Assembly (NCBI RefSeq): GCF_024281035.1
Contig: NZ_JAMXLH010000078.1
Span: forward strand, 1-64,000
Length of the DNA stretch: 64,000 nucleotides
Source of the DNA: Paraburkholderia sp.
GTDB taxonomy: Bacteria > Pseudomonadota > Gammaproteobacteria > Burkholderiales > Burkholderiaceae
Direction of reading: 5' to 3'
Part shown: one piece after another, positions 26,141 through 34,763 of the stretch
How the letters are laid out: every line of letters starts with the position of its first letter
Position numbering within the stretch: the first letter of the stretch is position 1
Notes under the pieces: generated by a model
The model's database searches: none
The model's input: only the letters and a program-made list of their open reading frames with translations
What the model was told of the DNA's origin: nothing
Position numbers and translations under genes: made by a program

Positions 26141-26152
26141 AGAGACTGTATA
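26141..26152. promoter_or_regulatory. Candidate MocR operator, repeated inside the regulator gene
   Basis: AGAGACTGTATA at 26141-26152 lies in the 149-base divergent promoter region between the MocR-type gene and the aminotransferase gene. The identical 12-mer occurs at 25891-25902 inside the regulator coding region, exactly 250 bases away. MocR proteins are known to bind spaced repeats. Inference only. Confidence 0.45.
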
Positions 26153-26210
26153 TGCCGCCGTTCAAGTTGCGACGCTACAGTTTCACGTACCAACCTCAGG
26201 AGAAGACGGA

Positions 26211-27539
26211 ATGACTTCGCGCCCCGCCATCGACGATCTGTCGTCGTTCTGGATGCCGTTTACGGCCAACCGCCAGTTCAAGGCGGCGCCGCGCCTGCTC
26301 GAATCGGCTAAAGGCATGTATTACCGCACCACCGATGACCGCGAGCTGCTCGACGGCAGCGCGGGCCTGTGGTGCGTGAACGCCGGCCACGCGCGCGACG
26401 AGATCGTCGCCGCAATCGCCCGGCAAGCGGCCACGCTCGATTACGCGCCGACCTTCCAGATGGGCCATCCGCTGGCATTCGAGGCAGCAGCCAAGGTCGC
26501 GGAACTGATGCCGGCCGGGCTCGACCGCATCTTTTTCACGAACTCGGGTTCGGAGTCGGTGGACACGGCGCTGAAGATCGCCATTGCCTACCACCGCGCG
26601 CGCGGCGAAGGCCAGCGCACGAAGCTGATCGGCCGCGAGCGCGGCTATCACGGCGTGGGTTTCGGCGGCATCTCGGTTGGCGGCATCGTCTCGAACCGCA
26701 AGGCGTTCTCGGGCCAGTTGCTGCCCGCGGTCGATCACCTGCCGCACACGCACAACCTCGAACACAACGCCTTTTCGAAGGGGCAGCCCGCCTGGGGCGC
26801 GCATCTCGCGGACGAACTCGAACGCATCGTCGCGCTGCACGATGCTTCAACTATTGCCGCCGTCATCGTCGAACCGGTGGCGGGTTCGACCGGCGTGCTG
26901 ATCCCGCCTCAAGGCTATCTCCAGCGTCTGCGCGAGATCTGCACGAAGCACGGCATCCTGCTGATTTTCGACGAGGTCATCACGGGTTTCGGGCGCCTCG
27001 GCAAAGCGACGGCCAGCGAGTATTTCGGCGTGACGCCCGACATCATCACGATGGCGAAGGCGATCAACAACGCCGCCGTGCCGATGGGCGGCGTGGCGGC
27101 AAGCCGCACGATCCACGATGCGATCGTGAACAGCGGCGCGCCCGGCGCGATCGAACTCTTCCACGGCTATACGTACTCGGCGCACCCGCTCGCCGCGGCG
27201 GCCTGCGTGGCGACGCTCGACCTCTATCGCCGCGAGGGTCTCTTCGAACGCGCGCACGCGCTCGCACCGAAGTTCGAAGCAGCCGCGCATGCGCTGCGCG
27301 ACGCAAAGCACGTGAAAGACATTCGCAATCTCGGTCTCGTCGCGGGCATCGAGCTCGAATCGCGCGATGGTGCGCCCGGCGCACGCGCTTACGAGGTCTT
27401 CCTCAAGTGCTTCGAAGCCGGCGTGCTGATCCGTTTCACTGGCGACATTCTTGCGTTCTCGCCGCCGCTGATCGTCAGCGAAGAAGAGATCGAGCGTATC
27501 TTCGGCACCGTGCGCACCGTGCTGGCCTCGGTTCAGTAA
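26211..27539 (+). CDS. Omega-amino acid:pyruvate aminotransferase (class III)
   Basis: 442 residues from ATG 26211. PLP enzyme of the beta-alanine:pyruvate transaminase type: FWMPFTANRQFKAAPRLLES at the N-terminus, FTNSGSESVDTALKIA, RGYHGVGFGGISVGG, LIFDEVITGFGRLGKA, and Schiff-base Lys at residue 283 in ITMAKAINN. Length and motifs match omega-amino acid transaminases that use beta-alanine, polyamine-derived amines or similar with pyruvate. Regulated probably by the divergent MocR gene. A clear terminator follows at 27615. Confidence 0.93.
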   Translation: MTSRPAIDDLSSFWMPFTANRQFKAAPRLLESAKGMYYRTTDDRELLDGSAGLWCVNAGHARDEIVAAIARQAATLDYAPTFQMGHPLAFEAAAKVAELMPAGLDRIFFTNSGSESVDTALKIAIAYHRARGEGQRTKLIGRERGYHGVGFGGISVGGIVSNRKAFSGQLLPAVDHLPHTHNLEHNAFSKGQPAWGAHLADELERIVALHDASTIAAVIVEPVAGSTGVLIPPQGYLQRLREICTKHGILLIFDEVITGFGRLGKATASEYFGVTPDIITMAKAINNAAVPMGGVAASRTIHDAIVNSGAPGAIELFHGYTYSAHPLAAAACVATLDLYRREGLFERAHALAPKFEAAAHALRDAKHVKDIRNLGLVAGIELESRDGAPGARAYEVFLKCFEAGVLIRFTGDILAFSPPLIVSEEEIERIFGTVRTVLASVQ

Positions 27540-27614
27540 AGCCCGTGCTGGCGGGATGTCGCGCGTGAGCGCGACGCCGCCCGCCGGAATCATCGAGGCG
27601 ACAACGTACCCCCT

Positions 27615-27640
27615 GGCGGCCCCGAAACGGGCCGCCTTTT
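27615..27640 (+). terminator. Intrinsic terminator after the aminotransferase gene
   Basis: GGCGGCCC (27615-27622) pairs perfectly with GGGCCGCC (27629-27636) around CGAAAC, followed by TTTTCTTT. Textbook Rho-independent terminator, 76 bases after the stop codon. Confidence 0.88.
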
Positions 27641-27777
27641 CTTTGATGGCCGGATTCCACGGCGCCGATTCCCGCGCGCACTTATACCCATAATCAAAGC
27701 GCGAGGCACGTCATGGGCGTATCGTTTGACTATCGCCGATGCAACGCCGCCGTCGCGCGGCTCGTGGAGGGAGTCGA

Positions 27778-28026
27778 ATGAAATCGCCAATCCGCGTAGG
27801 GACGCACATCGAGGGCGTTCACTGGGTAGCCGAATACACCGAAAACACAGGCCAGATCCGCGTGTTTCGCAACGGCCAGGAAGTCGAAACGTTCGATGCG
27901 CCTGCTTCGATGTTCGGCGAGGAGCGTGAAGCGGGCTCGGCGAGCGACGCCGCCAGCCGCGCCGAGGAAGCCGCACTGCTCGCCACGCTGCGCCGCTACG
28001 TTGCAGAGGGCGAGCCGGAAGAGTAA
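27778..28026 (+). CDS. Small conserved-looking protein
   Basis: 82 residues from ATG 27778, with GGAGGGAG at 27766-27773. N-terminal half is beta-rich (VGTHIEGVHWVAEYTENTGQ, IRVFRNGQEVETFDAPASMF), C-terminal half Ala/Glu-rich helix (ASRAEEAALLATLRRYVAEG). No family recognised. The clean ribosome site and protein-like composition support a real gene. Stands alone between the aminotransferase terminator and the ferredoxin reductase gene. Confidence 0.75.
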   Translation: MKSPIRVGTHIEGVHWVAEYTENTGQIRVFRNGQEVETFDAPASMFGEEREAGSASDAASRAEEAALLATLRRYVAEGEPEE

Positions 28027-28190
28027 GGCTGCCGGGGGGCACCGAGGCGCACGCGCGGCGCGTGCGTCGTGCTCCCGCCTGCGCTACGCGCTCACACAGC
28101 CCGCACCAGCCGGAACAAGCCAACACAACCCGTCTTGAAACCAAATTCGCCGACATTAGCCGACATAAGCCGCCTCCAGGGAGTCCATGT

Positions 28191-29282
28191 ATGAACGACA
28201 CCACGATTCGTCCGCTGCAGTTCGCCACGCCCGCAGAAACCTCAGGACCCATCGAAACCGATGCGCTGATTATCGGCGCGGGTCCGATCGGCCTCTTTCA
28301 GGTGTTCGAACTCGGGTTGCTGGAGATTCACGCGCACGTCGTGGATTCGCTTCCCGTGGTGGGCGGACAATGCGCCGAACTGTATCCGGACAAGCCGATT
28401 TACGATATCCCGGCGATTCAGGTCTGCACCGGCCGCGAGCTCGTGCAGGCGCTCCTGAAGCAGATCGCGCCATTCACGCCGACGTTCCATCTGGGCGAGG
28501 AAGTGCAGGTGGTGGAGCGGCGCGCCGACAAGCGCTTCTACGTGCAGACGAGTAAAGGCACGCAATTTCTTGCGAAGACCATCTTCATCGCAGCCGGTGT
28601 CGGTTCATTCCAGCCGCGCACGCTCAAGGTAAGCGGCATCGAAGCGTATCGCGACAAGCAACTGTTTTATCGCGTGCGCGATCCGGAAATGTTCCGCGAC
28701 AAGAACATCGTGATTTGCGGTGGCGGCGATTCGGCGCTCGACTGGGCGCTCCAGCTCGTCGACGTCGCACAGAGCGTGATCCTGCTGCACCGTCGCGATG
28801 AATTTCGCGCCGCGCCGGCCTCAGTGGCGAAAATGCAGGCGCTTTGCGATGAACTGCGCATGCAGTTTATCGTCGGTCAGATCACCGGTTTCGACGAAGA
28901 AGGCGGCAAGCTTGCACGCATCAAGGTTGCGGGCAGCGACGGCGTGACACGCTCGCTGGAACTCGATTGCCTGCTCGTGTTTTACGGCCTCTCGCCGCAA
29001 CTGGGGCCCATCGCACAATGGGGCATGGAAATCGAGCGCAGGCAATTGCCCGTCGATACCGCGCGCTTCGAAACCAGCGTGCCCGGCATCTTCGCCGTGG
29101 GCGACATCAGCACCTATCCCGGCAAAAAGAAGCTCATTCTGTCCGGCTTCCACGAAACCGCACTCGCCGCCTTTGGCGCGGCGAATTACGTGTTTCCGGA
29201 GAAGAAGATCCAGTTGCAGTACACGACATCGAGCACGCGCCTGCACGAGGTGCTCGGTGTCGCATCGCCCGCATCCGACTAG
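28191..29282 (+). CDS. Ferredoxin/flavodoxin-NADP+ reductase, thioredoxin-reductase-like (type 2)
   Basis: 363 residues from ATG 28191 (CCAGGGAG upstream). FAD-binding GxGxxG in ALIIGAGPIGLFQVFELGL, the second motif GGQCAELYPDKPIYDIP, and NADP-binding CGGGDSALDWALQLVDVA. The thioredoxin reductase CxxC is absent, which with GQCAELYP marks the YumC/type 2 FNR group. Passes electrons between NADPH and ferredoxin or flavodoxin in the cytoplasm. Monocistronic; convergent with pcaD. Confidence 0.94.
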   Translation: MNDTTIRPLQFATPAETSGPIETDALIIGAGPIGLFQVFELGLLEIHAHVVDSLPVVGGQCAELYPDKPIYDIPAIQVCTGRELVQALLKQIAPFTPTFHLGEEVQVVERRADKRFYVQTSKGTQFLAKTIFIAAGVGSFQPRTLKVSGIEAYRDKQLFYRVRDPEMFRDKNIVICGGGDSALDWALQLVDVAQSVILLHRRDEFRAAPASVAKMQALCDELRMQFIVGQITGFDEEGGKLARIKVAGSDGVTRSLELDCLLVFYGLSPQLGPIAQWGMEIERRQLPVDTARFETSVPGIFAVGDISTYPGKKKLILSGFHETALAAFGAANYVFPEKKIQLQYTTSSTRLHEVLGVASPASD

Positions 29283-29310
29283 GCGGCCGAAGACACGCGC
29301 TTCAGGGATT

Positions 29311-29331
29311 CGGGCCGCATGCCGCGGCCCG
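29311..29331. terminator. Hairpin between convergent FNR-like and pcaD genes
   Basis: CGGGCCGC (29311-29318) and GCGGCCCG (29324-29331) form a perfect 8-bp stem with a 5-base loop, 29 bases after the reductase stop and 22 before the pcaD stop. Followed by CTTTG only; a bidirectional terminator is plausible. Confidence 0.5.
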
Positions 29332-29352
29332 CTTTGCCTCGCCCGTCGCCGG

Positions 29353-30144
29353 TTAGCGCGATTCGAGGAGAAAATCGACCACCGTCTTCGTGAACCGGTC
29401 CGCCTGTTCGATGTTCGAGATGTGCGCCGAATCGAGTTCGACATAGCGCGCACCCCGGACCGACTCCGCAAGTTCGCGACCCTGCGCCGGCGTTGCAGCG
29501 ACATCGTGCGTGCTCGCGATCACCAGCGTCGGCGCGGTAATCGAGCGCGCCTCGACGCGCAGATCCGCCGTGTTGAGGGCGTCGCAATTCGATGCATAGC
29601 CTTCGCTGTCCGTATGCACGAACACGTCGCGCACCTGCGCAAATACAAGCGGATTGCGCGCGATGAACTCCGCCGTGAACCAGCGCGGCAGCACGGCGTG
29701 TGCGAGCACGGTCATGCCTTCGTTGCGCGCGCACGCAGCACGCGGCTCCCATACCTCGGGCGAGCCGAGCTTCGCGGCCGTGTTGCACAGCACGAGGCGG
29801 TCGATACGGCTCGCGTAGCGTGCGCCGAGGCCCACGCCGGTCAGGCCGCCCATCGACAGCCCCGCGAAGTGCGCACGTTCGATGCCGAGATGATCGAGCA
29901 GGCCGATCACATCGCCCGTCAATTGCCCGATTGTGTACGGTCCGTGCGGAACGTCGGAGCGGCCATGGCCGCGCGTGTCGTAGCGCAGTAGCCGGAAGTG
30001 CTTCGAGAACGCGGCGATTTGCGGTGCCCACATCGAAACGTTGCTACCAAGCGAGTGCGACAGCACGAGCCACGGTGCGGCGCGGTTCGTCGCTCCGTCG
30101 ACGCGGTAAAACAGCTTGGTGTCGTTGACGGCTGCATGGGGCAT
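29353..30144 (-). CDS. pcaD: 3-oxoadipate enol-lactonase
   Basis: 263 residues from ATG 30144. Alpha/beta hydrolase that opens 3-oxoadipate enol-lactone to 3-oxoadipate in the protocatechuate branch. Oxyanion region LVLSHSLGSNVSMW, nucleophile S97 in AGLSMGGL, acid Asp in ASTHDVAATP and His in LDSAHISNIEQ. The length matches stand-alone PcaD, not the PcaL fusion. It lies downstream of pcaIJ but a strong hairpin intervenes, and pcaB and pcaC are not adjacent on the pcaI side. Confidence 0.93.
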   Translation of the reverse strand: MPHAAVNDTKLFYRVDGATNRAAPWLVLSHSLGSNVSMWAPQIAAFSKHFRLLRYDTRGHGRSDVPHGPYTIGQLTGDVIGLLDHLGIERAHFAGLSMGGLTGVGLGARYASRIDRLVLCNTAAKLGSPEVWEPRAACARNEGMTVLAHAVLPRWFTAEFIARNPLVFAQVRDVFVHTDSEGYASNCDALNTADLRVEARSITAPTLVIASTHDVAATPAQGRELAESVRGARYVELDSAHISNIEQADRFTKTVVDFLLESR

Positions 30145-30299
30145 TCGAACTACTCCTCGTGAATCTGCGAAAAATTGGGGAGAGCCTACCGCAAATACGG
30201 CGGCAGATACGGCGCAAGTATTGCGTCGGCGAACGCTTAGGCCACACGCGTCAAATCATGTTGCGATTGCAACGAGCCAGCCTGCCCGCTTCAAAACGC

Positions 30300-30346
30300 C
30301 GATGGCGCGGCGCCGGCGACGCATGCCGCCCGACGCCGCGCCATCG
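30300..30346 (-). terminator. Long perfect inverted repeat after pcaJ
   Basis: CGATGGCGCGGCG (30300-30312) and CGCCGCGCCATCG (30334-30346) are perfect 13-bp arms with a 21-base loop. On the minus strand the stem is followed by GCGTTTTG, a weak T-run. It begins 20 bases beyond the pcaJ stop codon and separates pcaJ from pcaD, so it may end or attenuate the pcaIJ message. Confidence 0.65.
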
Positions 30347-30365
30347 CGGCCATGCCCGGGCCTGC

Positions 30366-31025
30366 TCAAGCCGCGCGCCGCATCTGCGTGGCATCGACGA
30401 GCGGTACGCCAGTCAAATCGCGCAGCGCATCGATGCCGATATCCGTATAGATCTCGCGCACGGCCAACCCGACGGGCGTCACGTCGAACGCAGCGACGTC
30501 GGTATACACGCGAGCCACGCACTGCACGCCGGTCACGGGATACGAACACTCGGCGACCAGCTTGCTTTCGCCCTGCTTCGTGAGCAGTTCCATCATGACG
30601 AAGACCTGCTTGGCGCCGATCGCGAGATCCATCGCGCCGCCCACGGCGGGAATGGCATCCGGTGCGCCGGTATGCCAGTTTGCGAGATCGCCCTTCACCG
30701 AAACCTGAAACGCGCCGAGCACGCAATAGTCGAGATGGCCGCCGCGCATCATCGCGAAAGAATCCGCGTGATGAAAATACGCACCGCCGCTGAGCAGCGT
30801 GACGTGCTGCTTGCCCGCGTTGATCAAGTCGTCGTCTTCCTCGCCCGGCGCAGGCGCGGAGCCCATGCCCAGCAGGCCGTTTTCGCTGTGCAGGAAGATC
30901 TCCCTGGCCGGATCGAGGTGATTGGCCACCAGTGTCGGCACGCCGATGCCGAGATTCACATACGCGCCTTCGGGAATGTCACGGGCCACCCGCTGGGCCA
31001 TCTCGTCGCGATTCAACCGGTTCAT
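30366..31025 (-). CDS. pcaJ: 3-oxoadipate CoA-transferase subunit B
   Basis: 219 residues from ATG 31025. Beta subunit of the succinyl-CoA:3-oxoacid CoA-transferase family. The catalytic Glu is in HSENGLLGMG; GGAYFHHADSFAMMRGGHLD and VVMMELLTK-type segments follow. Pairs with the alpha subunit whose gene lies 13 bases upstream. Pathway: 3-oxoadipate plus succinyl-CoA gives 3-oxoadipyl-CoA. The neighbouring pcaD favours PcaJ over the acetoacetate-specific ScoB. Confidence 0.92.
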   Translation of the reverse strand: MNRLNRDEMAQRVARDIPEGAYVNLGIGVPTLVANHLDPAREIFLHSENGLLGMGSAPAPGEEDDDLINAGKQHVTLLSGGAYFHHADSFAMMRGGHLDYCVLGAFQVSVKGDLANWHTGAPDAIPAVGGAMDLAIGAKQVFVMMELLTKQGESKLVAECSYPVTGVQCVARVYTDVAAFDVTPVGLAVREIYTDIGIDALRDLTGVPLVDATQMRRAA

Positions 31026-31038
31026 TGTCTTGTCTCCC

Positions 31039-31740
31039 TCAGGCTGCGTGGCCGCTTTGCTGCGCTTGACGAGTCGCCTGCGGCACTTCGATCACGCGCT
31101 GCACGAAAATCCCGGGCGTCACGATCACTTCGGGATCGAGACTGCCGAGCGGCACGACTTCCGAAACCTGGGCGATGGCGACCTTCGCCGCGCTCGCCAT
31201 GATCGGGCCGAAGTTGCGCGCCGTCTTGCGGTAGACGAGGTTACCCCAGCGGTCGCCCTGATACGCCTTGATGAGCGCGAAGTCGGCGTGCAACGGCGAT
31301 TCGAGCACGTAGTGACGGCCATCGATGACACGCGTCTCCTTGCCTTCGGCCAGCCTCGTGCCGTACGCGGTCGGCGTGAAAAAACCGCCTATGCCCGCAC
31401 CGGCTGCGCGAATGCGCTCGGCCAGATTGCCCTGCGGCACGAGCTCGAGTTCGATCTCGCCCGAACGATAAAGCGCATCGAAGACGTATGAATCGGTCTG
31501 GCGCGGAAACGAGCAGACGATCTTGCGTACGCGCCTGCTCTTGAGAAGCGAGGCCAGCCCGACCTCGCCATTGCCCGCGTTGTTGTTGACGATCGTGAGT
31601 TCGCGCGCACCTTGCTCGATGAGCGCGTCGATCAGTTCCGCCGGCATGCCGGCCGCACCGAAGCCGCCGATCATCACCGTGGCGCCGTCGTGTATATCGG
31701 CGACAGCGGCTTGAAGCGAGTCGAAAATCTTGTTGATCAT
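31039..31740 (-). CDS. pcaI: 3-oxoadipate CoA-transferase subunit A
   Basis: 233 residues from ATG 31740 (MINKIFDSLQAAVADIHDGA). Alpha subunit: VMIGGFGAAGMPAELIDALI is the CoA-transferase 1 signature, followed by ELTIVNNNAGNGEVGLASLL and VPQGNLAERIRAAGAGIGGF. The upstream part of the open frame (to 32103) is non-coding. Two IclR-type operator-like elements lie just upstream (31791-31835). First gene of the leftward pcaIJ unit. Confidence 0.93.
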   Translation of the reverse strand: MINKIFDSLQAAVADIHDGATVMIGGFGAAGMPAELIDALIEQGARELTIVNNNAGNGEVGLASLLKSRRVRKIVCSFPRQTDSYVFDALYRSGEIELELVPQGNLAERIRAAGAGIGGFFTPTAYGTRLAEGKETRVIDGRHYVLESPLHADFALIKAYQGDRWGNLVYRKTARNFGPIMASAAKVAIAQVSEVVPLGSLDPEVIVTPGIFVQRVIEVPQATRQAQQSGHAA

Positions 31741-31790
31741 GCCTGTTCCTGAACGCGACGGGCGCGACGGCCAAGCTAGCCGCTCGGTGG

Positions 31791-31835
31791 AAAATGTTCG
31801 ATATTCGAACTGCAGCTTCAATTGGCGAACATTTT
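31791..31835. promoter_or_regulatory. PcaR-like operator upstream of pcaIJ
   Basis: GTTCGATATTCGAAC at 31796-31810 is a perfect inverted repeat (GTTCGA-TAT-TCGAAC), and matches the remembered Pseudomonas PcaR (IclR-type) 15-bp site GTTCGATAATCGCAC at 13 of 15 positions. In addition AAAATGTTCG (31791-31800) and CGAACATTTT (31826-31835) form a perfect outer inverted repeat. The element starts 51 bases from the pcaI start codon, a fitting place for control by 3-oxoadipate. Confidence 0.65.
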
Positions 31836-32057
31836 CGGCATTATCGAAGCCGAAACGGCGGGTTGTCAAGGCACGCCTGCTGCCAGGAAGCGGGCTGGAA
31901 GCGGGCTGGAAGCCGCCGAAAAATGAGTCGGCCGCGGCCTCGGCGATTGGTGAAGGTAAATTAACCGCGCGCTGCACGAGCCCTAAAGAAACATGAAACA
32001 ATGCGCGTTCGTGGTGCGCGCCGTGCAGACGGCCAGCCACATGACAGGAGGTAAGGC

Positions 32058-32717
32058 ATGAGCGACGCGAAAAGCGCGGGAAAGGCGAAAAAGCAGAAGA
32101 CACAATCCCACCCGGTTGCAGTGAAGCGCCCGTCGCGAACCGAGGCCGAAGATGCCGTGCGTGTGCTCTTGCGCTGGGCCGGCGACGACCCGACGCGCGA
32201 AGGCCTGATCGATACGCCTGCGCGCGTCATACGCGCCTACGACGAGTTCTTTGCAGGCTATAAGGTGGACCCGCGCGAGATCCTGTCACGCACGTTTTCG
32301 GAAGTGGATGGATACGACGAAATGATCGTGCTGAAGGGCATCCGCTTCGAGAGCTACTGCGAACATCACATGGTGCCGATCATCGGCCGGGCGCACGTCG
32401 CGTATTTGCCCGAGCATCGCGTGGTCGGCATTTCGAAGCTCGCGCGGCTCGTAAATGCCTTCGCGAAACGTTTGCAGATTCAGGAAAAAATGACGGCGCA
32501 GATCGCCGATACGCTCAATGAAGTGCTTCAGCCGAAAGGCGTGGGCGTAATACTCGAAGCCGCCCATCAATGCATGTCGACGCGCGGCGTGCACAAGGCA
32601 GGCGTGGAGATGGTCACATCACGCATGCTCGGCACCTTCCGGACCGACCCATCCACGCGGCGCGAATTTCTCGCCATCGTCGGCAATTCGGCGCCCTTGA
32701 ACGTTCCGAACACCTGA
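32058..32717 (+). CDS. folE: GTP cyclohydrolase I
   Basis: 219 residues from ATG 32058, with AGGAGGT at 32046-32052. First step of tetrahydrofolate/pterin synthesis: GTP to 7,8-dihydroneopterin triphosphate. Lys-rich N-terminal tail (residues 1-25) precedes the catalytic fold. Zn ligands Cys/His in RFESYCEHHMVPI and AAHQCMSTRGV (the second Cys), plus PEHRVVGISKLARLVNAFAK. Type IA (zinc-dependent). Convergent with the serine acetyltransferase gene. Confidence 0.96.
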   Translation: MSDAKSAGKAKKQKTQSHPVAVKRPSRTEAEDAVRVLLRWAGDDPTREGLIDTPARVIRAYDEFFAGYKVDPREILSRTFSEVDGYDEMIVLKGIRFESYCEHHMVPIIGRAHVAYLPEHRVVGISKLARLVNAFAKRLQIQEKMTAQIADTLNEVLQPKGVGVILEAAHQCMSTRGVHKAGVEMVTSRMLGTFRTDPSTRREFLAIVGNSAPLNVPNT

Positions 32718-32777
32718 GGCAAATGCGCGTGGCGGGCGCAGGCGGCGCAACACAGCCGCCCTCGCCCGTGCAAGCTT

Positions 32778-33707
32778 TTACTTGAGCTTGTCTTCGTCGC
32801 CGCGTTCGATCTCGCGGACCTTGCCCTGACGCACGCTGCTGCCTGGCGGCACGCTGTGCGTCAACCACACATTCCCGCCGATCACGGAACCGCGCCCGAT
32901 TGTCACCCGGCCGAGAATCGTTGCGCCCGCATAGATGACCACATCGTCCTCGACGATCGGATGACGCGCATTGCCTTTCACGAGCGTGCCGTCGAGATCG
33001 GCAGCAAAGCTCTTCGCACCGAGCGTCACGGTCTGATAGATGCGCACGCGCTCGCCGATAATCGCCGTCTCGCCGATCACGACGCCCGTGCCGTGATCGA
33101 TGAAAAAGCTCGAACCGATCTGCGCGCCCGGGTGAATGTCGATGCCGGTGGCCGAATGGGCGATCTCGTTGATGAAGCGTGCAAGCAGGGGCACGCCGAG
33201 CCGGTGCAAGGCATGTGCCAGCCGATGATGCGTCATGGCCCAGACGCCCGGGTAGCACAAAAGTATCTCGGTAATGTGCTGCGCGGCCGGATCGCCCGTG
33301 AAAGCGGCCTGAATATCGCTCACAAGCAACGCGCGAATGGCGGGCAATTGCGTGCCGAACGCGCGTGCTATCGCAAATGCATGGGTGCGCAGCGCTTCGT
33401 CCGTCGCCCCGGCATTTTCGGGCAGGAAGCGCAGCGCACGCCGGATCTGTTCCGCCAGCAAACGTAACGTGCTTTCGAGCGTGTGTCCGACGTAATAGTC
33501 GACGCTCTCATCGGTCAGATCGGGTGCGCCGTAGTGCGTGGGGAACAGCGCCGCGCGCAGCCCCGCCACAATGTTGATCACGGCGTCGCGCGAAGGCAAC
33601 TCGCGGATGCCGAGTGGATGGCGCGTACGATGCAGTTCTTCGCGCGACGCGCGCAGATCGGAAACGATCTGCTCAAGACCCCAGTCGGGGTGAGCGGCAT
33701 TTGACAT
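32778..33707 (-). CDS. cysE: Serine O-acetyltransferase
   Basis: 309 residues from ATG 33707 (MSNAAHPDWGLEQIV). Acetylates L-serine with acetyl-CoA, the first step of cysteine synthesis. N-terminal helical domain (residues 1-165) then a left-handed beta helix with hexapeptide repeats; catalytic His in INEIAHSATGIDIHPGAQIG and FFIDHGTGVVIGETAIIG. The long N-terminus and this arrangement fit the EpsC/CysE group common in Burkholderiaceae. Ends convergently with folE, 60 bases apart. Confidence 0.93.
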   Translation of the reverse strand: MSNAAHPDWGLEQIVSDLRASREELHRTRHPLGIRELPSRDAVINIVAGLRAALFPTHYGAPDLTDESVDYYVGHTLESTLRLLAEQIRRALRFLPENAGATDEALRTHAFAIARAFGTQLPAIRALLVSDIQAAFTGDPAAQHITEILLCYPGVWAMTHHRLAHALHRLGVPLLARFINEIAHSATGIDIHPGAQIGSSFFIDHGTGVVIGETAIIGERVRIYQTVTLGAKSFAADLDGTLVKGNARHPIVEDDVVIYAGATILGRVTIGRGSVIGGNVWLTHSVPPGSSVRQGKVREIERGDEDKLK

Positions 33708-33874
33708 GGTGAAGCTGTAGCGGCGTTGCGAACCGCATGGGAGTGTACAGATCGGGGAGATTACCGCGTTTTGCATGAATTCGCCGAACCTCCCTCGGTG
33801 CGAAGGGCCAATCGGCGCAACAGCGGTCAATCAAGGGCTATTAAAGGCGGCCGGCACGCGCGGCTGGCGCGGCG

Positions 33875-34108
33875 CTAGCGCGTGACGCTGCTCGCATCGA
33901 TCCAGCGCACCGCCCAGTCGCGCGCATGCGCAATGGCGGTTGCTTCGTCGGGAAAACGCAGATCGGCAGGGAAAAAACGGTTAGCGACCAGTTCGCCGTC
34001 GCTGGAACGGGAGATCACCACATAAGGTTGCCAGCTACCGTCGCCGACACGCGCCGGTGCGCAATTGAGCAAGTAGCCGCGATGCGTGAATGCAGCGTCG
34101 AAGTGCAT
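33875..34108 (-). CDS. Small uncharacterised protein
   Basis: 77 residues from ATG 34108 (MHFDAAFTHRGYLLNCAPAR). Beta-strand pattern GSWQPYVVISRSSDGELVAN then an acidic loop and a helix with DEATAIAHARDWAVRWID. It resembles short Burkholderia proteins of unknown function that sense or bind via a small beta sheet; I do not know a function. The longer reading frame to 34528 is not supported. Lies alone. Confidence 0.72.
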   Translation of the reverse strand: MHFDAAFTHRGYLLNCAPARVGDGSWQPYVVISRSSDGELVANRFFPADLRFPDEATAIAHARDWAVRWIDASSVTR

Positions 34109-34400
34109 GTGTCTCGTCCGCCCCCTGACTGCCCCGTCCATATTGGCAGGCGCGTCCAGGTTCGTGCCGCAAGGCCACGGCACGGCCTGCTGCTCGGGCC
34201 GTTGGTCGACAGCGCGCCAACTCGTTGAAAGAGGATCATACTCCGAGGAAAAACGGCGATCCAACGAAAAAAAGCAAAATCGCCGAGGTGGTTCTCCTGG
34301 CGAACGGCCTTGCATTCCAGCCCGATCCACAGGGTGTGAGGCGCGTCGCGCAACAGGACTTGCCGCTTTCCGGGCGTATCCGTCCCCTGGAGGAAATACC

Positions 34401-34763
34401 ATGAACAGCAGCGCCGATATCTTCAGCATGCAACGCGAGAACGATAAAAACACCGCCAGTGCGAACATGAGTCCCGACGAAGAGACCACGAGCGATGCAT
34501 CGCTCGACACGAGCGTCCCCGAGGCCACGGACGGATTCGCCGGATTCGATAGCCGCAGCGGCGGACATCATCTCCTGTTCGCGCTGCAACCCGGCTATGA
34601 AGTGGTCGACAAGGGCATGGCCGAACCGTCGATGCCCTATGACTTCGACTGGCAGTTCGTCGATCCGCGCGCGCGAGGCGCCAGGGTCAACCGGGGGCGG
34701 CTCCACTACTCGCTCAACCACCTTCGACCATCACGCATCGTCGAGCTGCAGCGCAAGAACTGA
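34401..34763 (+). CDS. Hypothetical acidic protein
   Basis: 120 residues from ATG 34401, preceded by CTGGAGGA at 34387-34394. N-terminus is low-complexity and acidic (NMSPDEETTSDASLDTSVPE), the C-terminus is structured and aromatic (HHLLFALQPGYEVVDKGMAE, YDFDWQFVDPRARG). No family recognised. Ribosome site and codon use support coding. Lies between the small minus-strand protein and the quorum-sensing locus; relation unknown. Confidence 0.65.
   Translation: MNSSADIFSMQRENDKNTASANMSPDEETTSDASLDTSVPEATDGFAGFDSRSGGHHLLFALQPGYEVVDKGMAEPSMPYDFDWQFVDPRARGARVNRGRLHYSLNHLRPSRIVELQRKN

Noticed and set aside
26211..27539. Glutamate-1-semialdehyde aminomutase for the class III aminotransferase
   Set aside because: N-terminal FWMPFTANRQFK block and length match omega-amino acid:pyruvate transaminases; no hem genes nearby.
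30159..31202. 347-codon plus-strand frame across pcaJ and part of pcaI
   Set aside because: Shadow of CoA-transferase genes with conserved catalytic residues.
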